Assembly (NCBI RefSeq): GCF_016906535.1
Contig: NC_057379.1
Coordinates: forward strand, 1,612,001-1,676,000
Length of the DNA: 64,000 nucleotides
Direction of reading: 5' to 3'
Source: Rhizoctonia solani
Taxonomy: Eukaryota; Basidiomycota; Agaricomycetes; Cantharellales; Ceratobasidiaceae
Both the position numbers and the translations under genes were made by a program. The notes below the pieces were generated by a model. The model saw only the letters and a list, made by a program, of their open reading frames with translations, had not been told where the DNA came from and did no database searches. Each line of letters starts with the position of its first letter. Positions within the stretch are counted from its first letter, which is position 1. Below are positions 41,237 through 52,648 of this stretch, piece by piece.

Positions 41237-43060
41237 ATGTTCAACATCGGGTCCTTGACATTTGTACTTTTCACTGCTCAGAGTGTTCTGGCCGTGGGTA
41301 GCCCATTCGGTTTTGCTACGGGTACAACTGGAGGTGCTGGTGCAGCACAAGCTATTCCGACGTCCGCTGCACAGCTCAAGAGTTGGTGAGTGTTGACAGG
41401 TGCAACAAGCAAACAGAAACTTGATTGCCCACCTTCGTAGGCTTGAGGACAACGTTACTCGCAACATCCTTCTCGACAGAACTTATGATTTCACTGACAC
41501 TGAGGTATGTTCATACCTTCTACTTGTGCATATACATGGACATTGACAATTATCCCGGGATCTAGGGAACAGTCACTGGAGCTGGATGCAAGCCTTGGAG
41601 TTGCTCGCCTAACCCGCAACTCGCGATCAACGCCGCAAGCAACTGGTGCGGGTCTAATCCTGCGGCAAGTAACTATAATTCATCATTTAACCTGAGTCTG
41701 AATGTTTGGAATTAACACAGGCCACTGTGACATACAAAAAGGCCGGAACCTCTGGCATCCGTGTCAAATCAACAAGACCATTCTGGGAAAAGGCACCTCC
41801 GGGTGGATGTAGGTGTTCGCTCATGCGTTACAATATTGTTTGATTGACCTTCAACTTATAGCAAAGGAAAGGGTTTATTACTTAGTGTGTCAGTAATGTG
41901 ATTATTCAAAACATCCGAATTTCGGACCTCAATCCCCAATACGTCTGGGGGGGCGATGCACTATACATCGATAACTCGAGCAAAGTCTGGGTCAGTATTC
42001 CACTTAGTACATGAAAATTCTTTGAAAACTCACCTATTTGTGCAGATCATAATTACGTGAGTCTTTAAGCTTGATACAACCATCGCTTTTATATCTAAAA
42101 ATTATACTTCTGGGTGATCAGTTCAAGAGTGTTGGTCGTCAGTTCATTGTAACTGTAGGAACTCTATAATTTCTTTATACTTCTATATGGCTCACTCATT
42201 CCATAGGGCTTTGGAGCCGCTAAGCAGGTCACTATCTCAAACAACTACTTTGATGGTCAAACGTGAGTTGTCTATGTGCTGGCCGAGGGCACTTGTAGCT
42301 CAGTACAATTGCTAATTCTCATTATTTCAGCACCTGGTCGTAAGTAATTGTAATATCTAGACATGAAAGCAACAGTCGAGGACCCCATGTAGGAGGTACT
42401 TCTGGGTACTCTTGTGAGTCTTGCTACCTCCGAACCCATCCCATTCAGTTGATCATCTTAATTGGTGCTAGTGACCGTCCATATGTACAACAAGTAAGAG
42501 GATTTCAAGATTTACTTCTATAGGAGTTTCTAAAACAGGGTTTGTTTAGCTACTTCAATGACATCACCGGTCATGCTATCGATGCTGACGTCGGTACCAA
42601 ATTGTTGGCCGAGGGCAACTACTTTAACAATGTGAGATATACCCTCGAAAGAGTTAATTACGTGCTCAAGCATTGCAACTCTTAGGTCAGAACACCGTCT
42701 ACTGGAAATACAAAAGGAGCTGTTTTTGCGCCAACCTCTTCTTCTATGAATTCTCAGTGCTCAGGAACTATCAGTAGGAACTGTGTATCGAATACCCTGT
42801 AAGTGAATTTTAAACGTAAAGGTATTTGGAGGCAATACTGATATTACTCAGTGCGGGATCGGGTAGCCTGTCCAACACCGCGAATACTGGCGCTATCGGG
42901 GCTTTCACCGCCGTAAGTTGCTTCTAATTCTGACAAGGTTATCAATTGAAGTTCTAACTAAATCCGATATCAGTCTGTGGTCAAGAGTGCTTCGGTGATG
43001 GATCCTGCATCAGTTCCCTCGTTTGTCTTGGCCAACGCGGGTCTTGGAAAGGTTAATTGA
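41237..43060 (+). pseudogene. Pectin lyase F, pseudogene lacking core exons
   Basis: Recognisable from the signal peptide at 41237 to the Gly-Lys-Val-Asn end at 43060, but broken. Compared with gene E it lost one base in the Val-Lys-Ser-Asn-Lys segment (about 41769) and one in the Leu-Ser-Gly-Val-Ser segment (about 41885). It also lost the Val-Asp part of the Val-Asp-His-Asn exon (about 42047). Most importantly, the exons encoding Thr-Gly-Cys-Asp through Tyr-Thr-Ser-Gly are gone: after the 9-nt microexon (42344-42352 region) the sequence passes within about 45 bp to the Arg-Gly-Pro-His-Val-Gly-Gly segment (42380). That removes one of the substrate-cleft strands and the residue before the catalytic Arg. 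The 3' part (42480-43060) remains well conserved. Confidence 0.87.
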
Positions 43061-43314
43061 AGTGCCATATCACATGTCTATCTTGCACCAGCTGGTTCTT
43101 GTATATAATGTATGGATTTAGTTGTCCGAAATCAATATATGTGCCTCCCCAAGTCCCTAAATAACTCAAGCAAATCCTTTGAAACAGTCTGACCACAACC
43201 AGCCTAATGTATGATGTGGACCAGCGTTAATATTACGAGCGAGTCTCATGCAAAAACCGAACTCAAAGGGAGAACAGTAGTTTAGCTGGTAGTCGACAGG
43301 GATTCTTTATGCTT

Positions 43315-46300
43315 CTACCATGGAATCCTCAGCTTCAATAGATCGTTGAGGATTTTCTCGCGCTCAGCTCCAATTTGCTGGGTCATTTCAACCTGCTTGG
43401 ACACCGGCAACTCCTCGAACGCGGCGAGAAGATTTCCATCAAGGACCCGTTACTCAAAGACCTAGAAACAAAATCGTTTTTTACGTATCTGGATCAGGGT
43501 CAGCGACTGTGAAACTTATCTAAGTGGGAGTGTATACCGATGTGCCTTTGGATTGAGTCCAGCAACATGCTGCACGTTCCGGATAAGCTGCCCTTGTAAC
43601 AATTGGAGGCGGCCAAACTCTGATTCATTTAAAGGCGTGAGTGATGCAATAGTTCCATCGGATGAACCTCCACACATTGTCAGAATGCTATTATGCTGGT
43701 GGAATGGGTACGGCTTTGTCTCACCAAATCAGGGATGATTCCGTGCCAAGTGATTGGATGCTCATGACATCGGAATCGAAATCAGCCTTTCGGGAGACGC
43801 TTAGAACACCCCGATGGGTGACATGAGTGTGAAACTCAGACGAACAAATCAATCGTAGGCCACTATCAGAGTCAGGATCTGACGCTTTTTCAGTGTCTGC
43901 TTTGAATGGGGAATTACTTTGCTTACGATGAGGTTATAATCATATAACCGCAATACACCAAAATCATCCAAAACCGCAAAGGAGAGTTGCGCCTGCGACC
44001 CGAAGAAAAAGTCGGCATGGGTGACAGACAATTGTTGGCGATCTTTCCCAAGCGGAACAAGCTTAAATGGCTCTTCCTGTCGATTCCAATTAGTGCCCAT
44101 ACCTTGGTAGCTTGATTATAGACTTACTTGGAATGCGACAAACCAAACACTTTTGACCATATCTCCAACCAAGAGAAGGTTCTTTAGCGGGCGCAATGAC
44201 GTTACGCATACGCCCACATCCATGAATGCTATTCCGGTTAATTTTTCGTCCAGATCAAACGCTCGCACGAATATCTATTATGCAGCATTGCATTTGTTAG
44301 CCTAAGTCATATTCTTAAGAAATTTGCTAACGAACCTTCTGTCCCATTGACGACACAAGATATCCGTTCATACCGCACAGCGCAGTTACAGCTCCCTTGG
44401 AGTCTTCCCGACATAGGAGGCGCAGCCTATACTGTCGAGTCTTACTCCCAGGTTCTGGTACAACTTCAACCACCTCAAAGACATAGGTCTACCGGTGCAA
44501 TTAGTCAGATACCTATACCACAGACGATCACTAGCCCTTACCGCCCCTTTCACAGCAAGATCTTCTCCACGAGAAATGGTTGTTCCAACCACAACATAGT
44601 CTTTCAAGCCCCGCTCTGTACTCAATGTCTCGAGTGGTATGCTCTCGACGGCATTTACAAACTCATTCTGCGCAAACTCATATCTGCCAATTATGACCCA
44701 TCAGCGTTATTTTCAAAATATAGAATTCCAAATACCTACCCGTCGACTGTTGTCCACGTATCAGGTGTGATCAACTCAAGAGCAGAGCAGTGAATTTCCG
44801 GGTTCGGATGCGTAGCTTGTGCAAATATAGTACGAGAGAATTACTGAGGGGTTTTAAATATTACCATCAGGGGTGTAAAGTTCATTAGAATCCTCGTCGT
44901 AATACGCGAATGTAGTCCTCAAGGCACTCGCCGCCAAGATATGCCGTGTTGAAACATCATAAGCCACAGAGGTATACACCCGACCGTCATCGCTTGCGTA
45001 AGATCGGCACGGAATCTCGTGGCTGATATCTACATCAGGCAACCATTCCACAACGGTTGTGCCCTAAGTATATTCAGCCGAAACACTCATCAGTCGGACC
45101 CGAACAACCGACCCACCTCATCCGAGTGTATCAGATATTCTCCCTTCTCAAATATTGAACAGGGCGCGAATGAGTTCACATATTGTGCTGCGTGAGGGTA
45201 TATCCTTAGGGCACTTGCGTCTGTCCTGAGCAACCAAAATGGATGATCTCCGGTAACAAAAAGCCAGATAGGTTTGGAGACTTGAATGGCACTAGGGATC
45301 GACCAGCCACACGTTTTGGTATCGTGCATGTCAAGGGGAAGCGCTCGCGAGAAAACTTTGACGAATTGTACTGTGAGTTGGTCACGGACTGGCGCCGAGT
45401 TCTCTGACGAATCGGGAGGAGGCGGGGCAGGTACAGGTTCATAGATGGCAAGAGTCCTACTTTTGGTAATAACCTAGGAAATGTCAGCACGAGCACCAGA
45501 GGGCTAATACATACAACTAAATGAGGTTTTGTCGAGTGATTCCAATCGGAGCAATGATAACGTGCTCAATATCCGTTTCGCCGTCTGTACAAACAGTGTG
45601 CGCTTGACCGCTATCAACCAAGACATCAGGTAATCCCTGCAGTTGGTCTGTAGCAAACGCAAGCCCAATCAATGGTAGTGTCCATATCTAAAATAGTTAT
45701 CGAATCTATGAGCTTCAAGCGTTGTCGGGTCGACGTCCTCGTACTCACCTCAAAGAATCCGTTTTTCCTCAAAACTACCAGCCATTGAGTGCCATGTTCC
45801 GCATCAACAATGTTTTCTAGGGTAGTGGATGCGGCAGGGCCTCCCCGAGACTTCCTTGAGGCTCTCCGCTTTGAGCTTGAAGATTCTCCTGGTCGTCTGC
45901 GATGAGATCCAGGGCCTGAATGAGCAGCTACCACATCTCCTGGCTTGCGAATCTGAAATAGATCGGTATGGTCCGTGAAAAATGAAGCTGATGCACATAT
46001 CGTGCCCTTGAATGGTTTATCAGTATTAGCATAAAAACTCAAAGGACCCAAGATTGATACTAACGTTTTCCCCAAAATGGAAACATCTTTTCTTCTCACT
46101 CTCCCCTTGGCCGTATCCCCCACAAATAACCCAAATGTGTCGTCCTCGCGTATCACAACAATAAAAGGATCGGCAACGTGCGCAACTTTGATTTTTGGGC
46201 GGGGTTTGTTCCCTTCCGCATCAAGGTATAATTGACGTTCGGCGCCATCTAATTACTCTACTCTTAGCTATTTTTAGAACAGAGACGAAAAAAGGAGCTC

Positions 46301-48690
46301 GTACCAGGTTCCAACAGCCTTATAGAATTAGTCGTCACTTGCGCCACGCACGTCTGTTGGAAGAAAGCACCGGCAACCATGGTCAAGCCTGGTGTGCGTG
46401 CGAGAATTTGAACCTCATTCCCAGAGGCCTTCGCAACCTTTTCCAGGACGAGAGTCACAAATGCTGAATTCAACCACATGTGTGTGGAGCTTACCCTTGA
46501 GATACCCGGAGAGGGTGCTAGATCAGTGCTTACCACAACCATTTCGAGGTCCTGTGCATGTGGTTTACGGAGAGCGATCGACCAGACGCCTCGAGCCCCT
46601 CCGATTGCAGGGACCTTGCGCCTTATTCTCGTTGGAAGTTCTCGCTGCGCACCGAGTTAGGCTGAGTGTCTTGGGATGAGAGTGAAACTATTCGTACTTG
46701 GAACAAGGTGAATCCACCCGTATACTCAGCACCCGTACAAGCGACCAGCTCAGGCGCGTATCGCTCCTAAGCTGAAATATCAGTTTCAATCTGACAAAGC
46801 AAAAATGTCAAGGACGTACCCCATTCTTTGCAAGAGCAAAAACTAGAGCATTAATTCCACCATAGGCAGGAAGCGTGTCGACGACCACAAGGCCAGTGAT
46901 AGGCTGGAGTATAACACCAGATTTAGCCTGGGTTGGTGCGGTCGTGTCCCCATATAGGTCTATTCCAAATATGTTTAGGATAATTTCGAAAAAGAAGCTT
47001 GACAAGTAAACAAACCGTCTTCGTCTTCCATCTCATCATCGCTCTCCTCTTCTTCCTGAATCTCCGTCGTACCTCTGACCACCCGAGCCAATGCAGCCTC
47101 CCCATCCAAGCTTCCAATGAAAATAGCCCTCTCCCCAATAGGACATACCGATCCACGCTCTGGCCTCGCGATCCTGTCAATCTCCGATACGAATTGAATA
47201 GTCCTGCCTTCTCGTTCGAGACGTACGGTTCGAATGGACCCAGAGGGAAGGAAGAGGCAGGCTCGGTCCCCACCCATTCTATAAACGCATTGTCCATATC
47301 GAATCCTTCGGCGTTTGGCTGGTCTGGAGGCGCAATGTTTGCCACATTCGACACGCGCGAAAACCAATGGTTGGAGGCACGGCCGACTATCCCACCCGCT
47401 TGATCGACGTGCAGGATTCCATTAGGAGTAGTTTATTAACACCCCGCCAATGGAAGATGGGCAAGGGGAGAGTGTTTGGGAGTCATGTGGGAGCGAGGAT
47501 GTGTGCGAAATGACTGGGTATTCGCGTAAGGAGGTCAAGGGTTATGGTTAAGAGAGAAACTGTATCCCGGGCTTCGTGTAATCTCCTAGACGAAGGTTAT
47601 TTGTGGCTCAAAATATTGGAGACGTTGTACGTACCCGGTACTGGTGAACTCGGATTTATACAAGACAGCCAAGGTTGGGTTGTTGAATCCTGGTAAAAAG
47701 GCAATATCTACAACTTGTTTGATTCGATTATCTACGTCCGCGGGTAAATCTAGTACAAAACTAGGGGAGTAGGGTGCTTCCTTTGCGAAGCTGCACTATC
47801 GTTCAGAACGAGATAGTGAATAGATGAGGGAAGCTCACCTAGTAACATTTTGCTCCTGGTCTAATATATCTAACTCAGCCTGCGTTTGGTAGAATGGTAG
47901 CAACGCAAGTCCACCCAGGGGCAACAATAGGGCAGCACAACGATACAGTGGATCAACTCGTAGGAGTGAGCGGAAGTGTGGGTTGGTATTTGTATTCTGT
48001 CAAAAGTCAAGATAATGTATACTATTGAGCGAAACCAAAAACACGTACGACTTGGGTGGAGCGCTCGTATGTATGAATCGAGACGGTTACTAAATCATAA
48101 ACTACATCCGACCATTCCATCAAAGCTATCTGCGAGTGATGGTTAATACGTTTCGCAGAGGGGTGAAGTTAATTTACTTTAGCATCCCTGAAGAGATCAA
48201 GAGTCGGTCTAACCCATCCTCTGTGGTACCCATGGTTTGAACCTGATCCAAGCCAGTAACAATACCATAAATCCGATGTTCCCGGATTAAATGAAGCTTG
48301 AGCACAGTGTGAGGAGGCGCCCGTACTGCCGTCTACCCAGGACAATGAGTGAATAATTCACTTTGACGTAAGAATAAACTCACTCGAAGTTCTGTGACAT
48401 TAATAAACCCATCTCCGTGCGAGTCCATCTCCATCTCGCCAGGAACTGGTTCGCTTGCGGATCCTTCGGCATTGCCGCTTGCCCCTGCCTGCTCTTCGAC
48501 AATCTCAAAGATACGCAAGTAGTTTGTTCCGAGCGACTACTAGATTGCATATAACTTTTTGGCGAGAGTTAGAGTTGAGAGTCGAGTGGGTGAGCCTCAT
48601 GCATTTTGCGAATTCGACACCGCTGGTGGAGAATCTCTTGACGTAGCCCAAGCATTTTTTAAGAGTCACGCTGTCATATGAGATGGGCAA
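43315..48690 (-). CDS. CFT1: CPSF160/Cft1, cleavage and polyadenylation factor subunit (frameshifted)
   Basis: Large beta-propeller scaffold of the nuclear mRNA 3'-end cleavage and polyadenylation complex. About a dozen or more short introns. Family segments in order on the minus strand: Thr-Ser-Gly-Val-Glu-Phe and Leu-Val-Val-Ala-Arg (48620-48530); Leu-Arg-Ile-Phe-Glu-Ile-Val-Glu-Glu (48515); Val-Thr-Gly-Leu-Asp and Ser-Thr-Glu-Asp-Gly-Leu-Asp-Arg-Leu-Leu; Ala-Leu-Met-Glu-Trp-Ser-Asp. Then Phe-Leu-Pro-Gly-Phe-Asn-Asn-Pro-Thr (47690), Asn-Ala-Phe-Ile-Glu-Trp-Val, Ala-Ile-Phe-Ile-Gly-Ser (47140), Glu-Leu-Val-Ala-Cys-Thr-Gly (46750), Glu-Ile-Trp-Thr-Leu-Pro and Leu-Ala-Ile-Tyr-Glu (45450). Also Glu-Thr-Leu-Ser-Thr-Glu (44620) and Arg-Gly-Glu-Asp-Leu-Ala-Val-Lys-Gly (44560). 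It ends Leu-Arg-Ile-Pro-Trp at 43315. At least six 1-2 base indels disrupt the frame between 48525 and 45540, while the C-terminal part is clean. Because Cft1 is normally essential, I suspect consensus errors or a damaged extra allele. Confidence 0.9.
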
Positions 48691-49403
48691 ACGTGTTCAT
48701 TAAATCGGCTCTTAGTTACATTTGGGTATGTTGGGGTCCTGCTAACCTTGAATCCTCAGAACCACTGACTATCCACGGACAACAACAGGCAAATATTCAG
48801 TACAGAAGCGTGTATCTGTGTTCCGGAAGAACTCACAGATATTTTTCTGGTCAAAAATATCTTTTAAACTCAAGCCGCCTTGAGACCCACGCCAAACCGG
48901 AGTGGTTGTTTGTGGCAAACAACAAGTCGCGTTAAGCGCCCATTACGTCAGACGTGGCAATACCACCTAACACCCTGTGCGGGCGAACAAGTGATGACTG
49001 TCATATGGACTTGAGTTGGAAGTCGCTGAGAACACCAGCACCCAAGCTGACCCTGCTTAAGCCACTATGCCCAGCCCCACACACCACGATAGTAGATTCC
49101 AATGACAACCAACTGTGGCAAAGATTTTTACCCAGAGGGAAGTCAAGTAGCATTTGTCGAAGTCGATCATCCTTCTCAGGAGCATATCCTCAGCGTGAAC
49201 CGGAAACTTATACTCCCTATTTGGACTGTTTTGCGTAGAAGATGGTGTTTGGATCAGGGTTACTTTACATGCTTTTATATGTGTCACACGACCAGTTTGA
49301 GGCGCCAATCCCTTCAACTGAGAGAACACTGATTCTCAATAGCAGCTTTCTGGCGTATTTATGGGCCTAACATCACATGTATAAGTTATAGTTCATAAGT
49401 TTT
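48691..49403. other. Intergenic between CFT1 and the oxidase pair
   Basis: 5' flank of CFT1 and 3' flank of the oxidase at 49404. Open frames at 48954-49332 on both strands have no motif. Confidence 0.4.
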
Positions 49404-51055
49404 CTATATAATCATATTGGTGCCCTTTACCGACAATAGGTTCTGCACTAGCTCCACAGCCTTCTCGGCGGTTCCCCACGAGGATTGGTATCCCGACCCA
49501 CCATGTCTGAAACCAAGAAGATTAGCTATATTTGTTCATTATAGAAGCAAGAACGCACCCATAATTATACGACAGGAACTTTACAAATGAAGGCAGGGGA
49601 TCCGAATACGTACTGAACGGACCCAGTTTCGAGACGAACTCCCCCCTTACGGGCTGGTCGTAGTCCAACCCCGACTCGATCATTATAGACCTGACGTCGG
49701 AAACGTTTTGGCGTCCTGCCATGGATGCGTGCTTCAGCTGGTGCGATGAGGGATGAGTGCCAAGCATCGAGTGATGATATCGTCGATGGTGGATTGTCTA
49801 GGGTGTGGGTACCAGTCATTCACTCCGTATGTCCCACCAATTATGACCTAAATCGAGTCAATGAATACGTTTTGGGAAAATTCCGTAAGAAGTAAACTTA
49901 CATCCCCACTCTGTCTTGGGATAATATATGATATAGATCGTTCGTCCTTTCAGAAATGCCAAACTTGATCCACGGTGCTCTAATAATGCTCACTTGCCCC
50001 TCACGGGATAGACGTTTGAGTCTTCTACTCCTCCCAGAGTACGAGCTCCAAGGCCAACACAAACAACAATCGCGTCTAACCAGATGTTGTCAGTACTTGC
50101 CAAATGACCTTACTTGGAACTTACCAGGCTTAAAGGAGTGAACGCGCCTTGCGCAACTTGAGATATGTGCCCGACTCTGTTACGCACAATCCTTCCTCCC
50201 TTGCCCAAAACGTCGATAACAAGTAAGGTAGATAAACACCCGTATCAATTGTCAACGTTTCAAACTCGACAGTGACTCGAGAGGTAGCTTCGTCGTTAAT
50301 TATCATGTGCTATGAACGAAGCACGTTTAGTTATATTATAGGATCCGACACTAAATTGAAAGCTTGGGCAGACACTCACTCCCGGCATGAAATCATAAGA
50401 TGAATAAAATGAAGGGTCTTGGTCCACGAAATGTTCGACCTGATGCAAACGCATGAAGCATCCCGCTGCCGGGTGGTCAGGTTCAGACATCTCCCACATT
50501 ACTTGAAACGTCCGTTTATCGTATGCTGTCTCAGATCTGATCAGGAACGAGTTGATTAATTGAGCATTAATGAAGGGTCTTGGTCCACGAAATGTTCGAC
50601 CTGATGCAAGCGCATGAAGCATCCCGCTGCCGGGTGGTCAGGTTCAGACATCTCCCACATTACTTGAAACGTCCGTTTATCGTATGCTGTCTCAGATCTG
50701 ATCAGGAACGAGTTGATTAATTGAGTATTAAAAAGCTCACCTAATTGATTTTTATCCCCGTCAGCACGACTTACGTGGTGCGCACCCTATCCAACACCAC
50801 ACAAGTAAAATTCATACACCATTCAATCCAGAAATAAGCGGGAACGAAACTGAGACTTACGGCCCATGGACTAGTGTACTCGACCGTCTTTTATCCCCCA
50901 GGGAAATACTCCGAAATAATTGTAACATCATAGCGCTTATCCAACAACTTCAAGGCAGTGGAAAGGCCAACGACGCCTATTAACCAAAGCTCTCCTACTT
51001 ATGACGGTACTTCTCAGAATGACTTACCAGCCCCGAGAACAATAACATGGGTCAT
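49404..51055 (-). CDS. D-amino-acid-oxidase-like flavoprotein 1 (frame damaged)
   Basis: FAD-dependent oxidase of the D-amino-acid/D-aspartate oxidase family, which oxidatively deaminates D-amino acids. The N terminus at 51055 carries the dinucleotide-binding glycines (Val-Leu-Gly-Ala-Gly-Val-Val-Gly-Leu) across intron 1. Then come Glu-Tyr-Phe-Pro-Gly, Thr-Ser-Pro-Trp-Ala, Met-Trp-Glu-Met-Ser-Glu-Pro, Phe-Glu-Thr-Leu-Thr-Ile-Asp-Thr, Leu-Pro-Tyr-Leu-Leu-Ser and the C-terminal Gly-Tyr-Gln-Ser-Ser-Trp-Gly typical of the family. It ends Asn-Met-Ile-Ile with no C-terminal peroxisomal tripeptide. Oddities: a TAA arises near 50890-50898 where a G run is one longer and an A run one shorter than expected; a T is missing from a T run near 50212; and a 161-bp tandem duplication covers one splice acceptor and most of an exon. 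Function is uncertain until these are resolved. Its paralogue follows upstream on the same strand. Confidence 0.82.
50409..50730 (-). repeat. 161-bp tandem duplication inside oxidase 1
   Basis: Two head-to-tail units (50409-50569 and 50570-50730) differ at two positions (a A/G near 50450 and a C/T near 50565). Each carries the splice acceptor (minus strand GATCAG) and the start of the exon encoding Arg-Thr-Phe-Gln-Val-Met-Trp-Glu-Met-Ser-Glu-Pro. 161 is not a multiple of three, so including both exons breaks the frame; using only the downstream acceptor keeps it. The open frame 50622-50296 reads through the junction. Confidence 0.95.
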
Positions 51056-51167
51056 GGGCAGTCTCGTCGAAGTTAAATTTATGACTCAATGTGTCAGGGA
51101 TCTGGGTCATTCATTTCACTTGTATATATGTGTTTGTAGCGATCGATCTTCGATCCAGATCGGCCGA

Positions 51168-52648
51168 TTACAGTACACCCTTGAGCAAATCTACAGCCAA
51201 CTTGGCCGATCCCCATGATGACTGATATCCGTATCCTCCGTGCCTAGCTCCGCATGAGTACAATTAGAAGACATGAGCTTCAACTCACCCATAGTTAAAA
51301 TACCAAGGGCGTTTGCTTCCTAACCCCTTCATCTGCCCACTCAACGGACCCAGTTTCGAGTCGTATACCCCCTTCCTGACTGGGCGGAACCCACAGCCAG
51401 AATCGATCATAATTCCTTTACGTTTACTGTAGGTGTCTTCCTCCCTCTCTGGAGAACGGAGGCGCAATCTCTGGCGCAATTGCCAGCGTACGCGAGATAA
51501 TGTCGTCTATGGTCGCTGGTCGGGCCGAAGGATACCAATCGTTTACACCTTTTGTACCGCCTAATATTACCTACAACCAAGAATTAAGCCGCCGTAACGA
51601 TTAGCAAATTTCATCACACAAGAACAACGGGGTTCAAACTTACATCTCCGCTTCGCCTCGGGATAACGTACGTCCAGGTGTCATCAGATTCGCTCTTGGT
51701 CCGTCCAAACTTTACCCATGGTGCACGAATGAGCACAACTTGGCCACGCACGGGGTACACATCCTTATCTTCTACACCTCCTAAGTTTCGAGCTCCAATT
51801 CCGGCGCAGACGACAATCGCGTCTGTACAGCGGGTTTAGTCAGAATATAGTTATATAAAGGAGGTGACATACCTGGCTTAGTGGAAGTAAAACGCTCCCT
51901 GGGCTACTTGAGAAACATGCATGATCTTTGCTCTGACAACCCCTCCGCCTTTGCCAAGGAACGTGGATAAGGTATGGTAGATAGACGGGTGTCAATCGTA
52001 TAGTATTGAATGCCGCTCCAGAATCTGCTCCTTGAGTCAATTCTTCTTGTCTCATCTCTCGAAACTTTGTGGATAGTGAATTATAAAGTATGTCAGTAAT
52101 TTTTCAATTAACTTACCTCGGGCATAACATCCAACCCTTGATAAGCCTCCTTGGTTCCACAGAAATGCTCTTGTTGTGGAATTCGCATGAAGCACCTCTC
52201 GGCGGGGTTGTTGGGCTCGGACATTTCCCACATGACTTTGAAAGTTTCCCTGTCCATTCCTGAAGCCACCTATGAATAATCCTAATTAGAATGAGTTAAA
52301 CATAGCGACATACCTTGTTGTCGCATATCCCCACCAGCCAAGCTAACGTGATGTGCGCCCTTGTAAGGCATACTCATTAAATTTCTCATTTGCGGAGATA
52401 TAGCAGACATACCGCCCAGGGACTGGTAAAATCTATACTCTTTTTGTCGCCAGGTAAACATTCGGCGACAATTGTGACAGTAGTCCAAGTTCTTGAATTC
52501 GAATAGCAGTCGAGAGACCAACCACACCTATTTTTAACTGTCAGCCAACATTGACCCAGAATGTGCTAAGATCCAATAAAGGGCAAGAATTGTGAAAGGG
52601 GGGTCAGTCTAATCCCTTACCTGCTCCGATAACTATAACTTGGCTCAT
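51168..52648 (-). CDS. D-amino-acid-oxidase-like flavoprotein 2 (frame damaged)
   Basis: Paralogue of the gene at 49404-51055, only 112 bp upstream of it on the same strand. Starts Met-Ser-Gln-Val-Ile-Val-Ile-Gly-Ala-Gly, with the second half of the FAD motif (Val-Val-Gly-Leu-Ser-Thr-Ala) after an intron of about 100 bp. Further segments: Leu-Pro-Gly-Asp-Lys-Lys, Thr-Ser-Pro-Trp-Ala, Met-Trp-Glu-Met-Ser-Glu-Pro, Phe-Leu-Gly-Lys-Gly-Gly, His-Val-Ser-Gln-Val-Ala-Gln-Gly-Ala-Phe, and Gly-Gly-Tyr-Gly-Tyr-Gln-Ser-Ser-Trp-Gly at the end, closing Lys-Gly-Val-Leu. Two single-base problems: an A short near 52480 between Gln-Glu-Leu-Gly and Thr-Val-Thr-Ile-Val, and a T too many near 51889 after Gly-Ala-Phe. 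Apart from these it matches the family. Substrate could be a D-amino acid or another small amine. Confidence 0.82.

Noticed and set aside
45538..48525. Programmed frameshifting in CFT1
   Set aside because: Six separate sites in both directions without shared slippery signals make programming implausible.
43553..48646. Plus-strand open frames across the CFT1 locus
   Set aside because: The minus strand carries a long series of family-specific segments with matching introns; the plus frames have no motifs.
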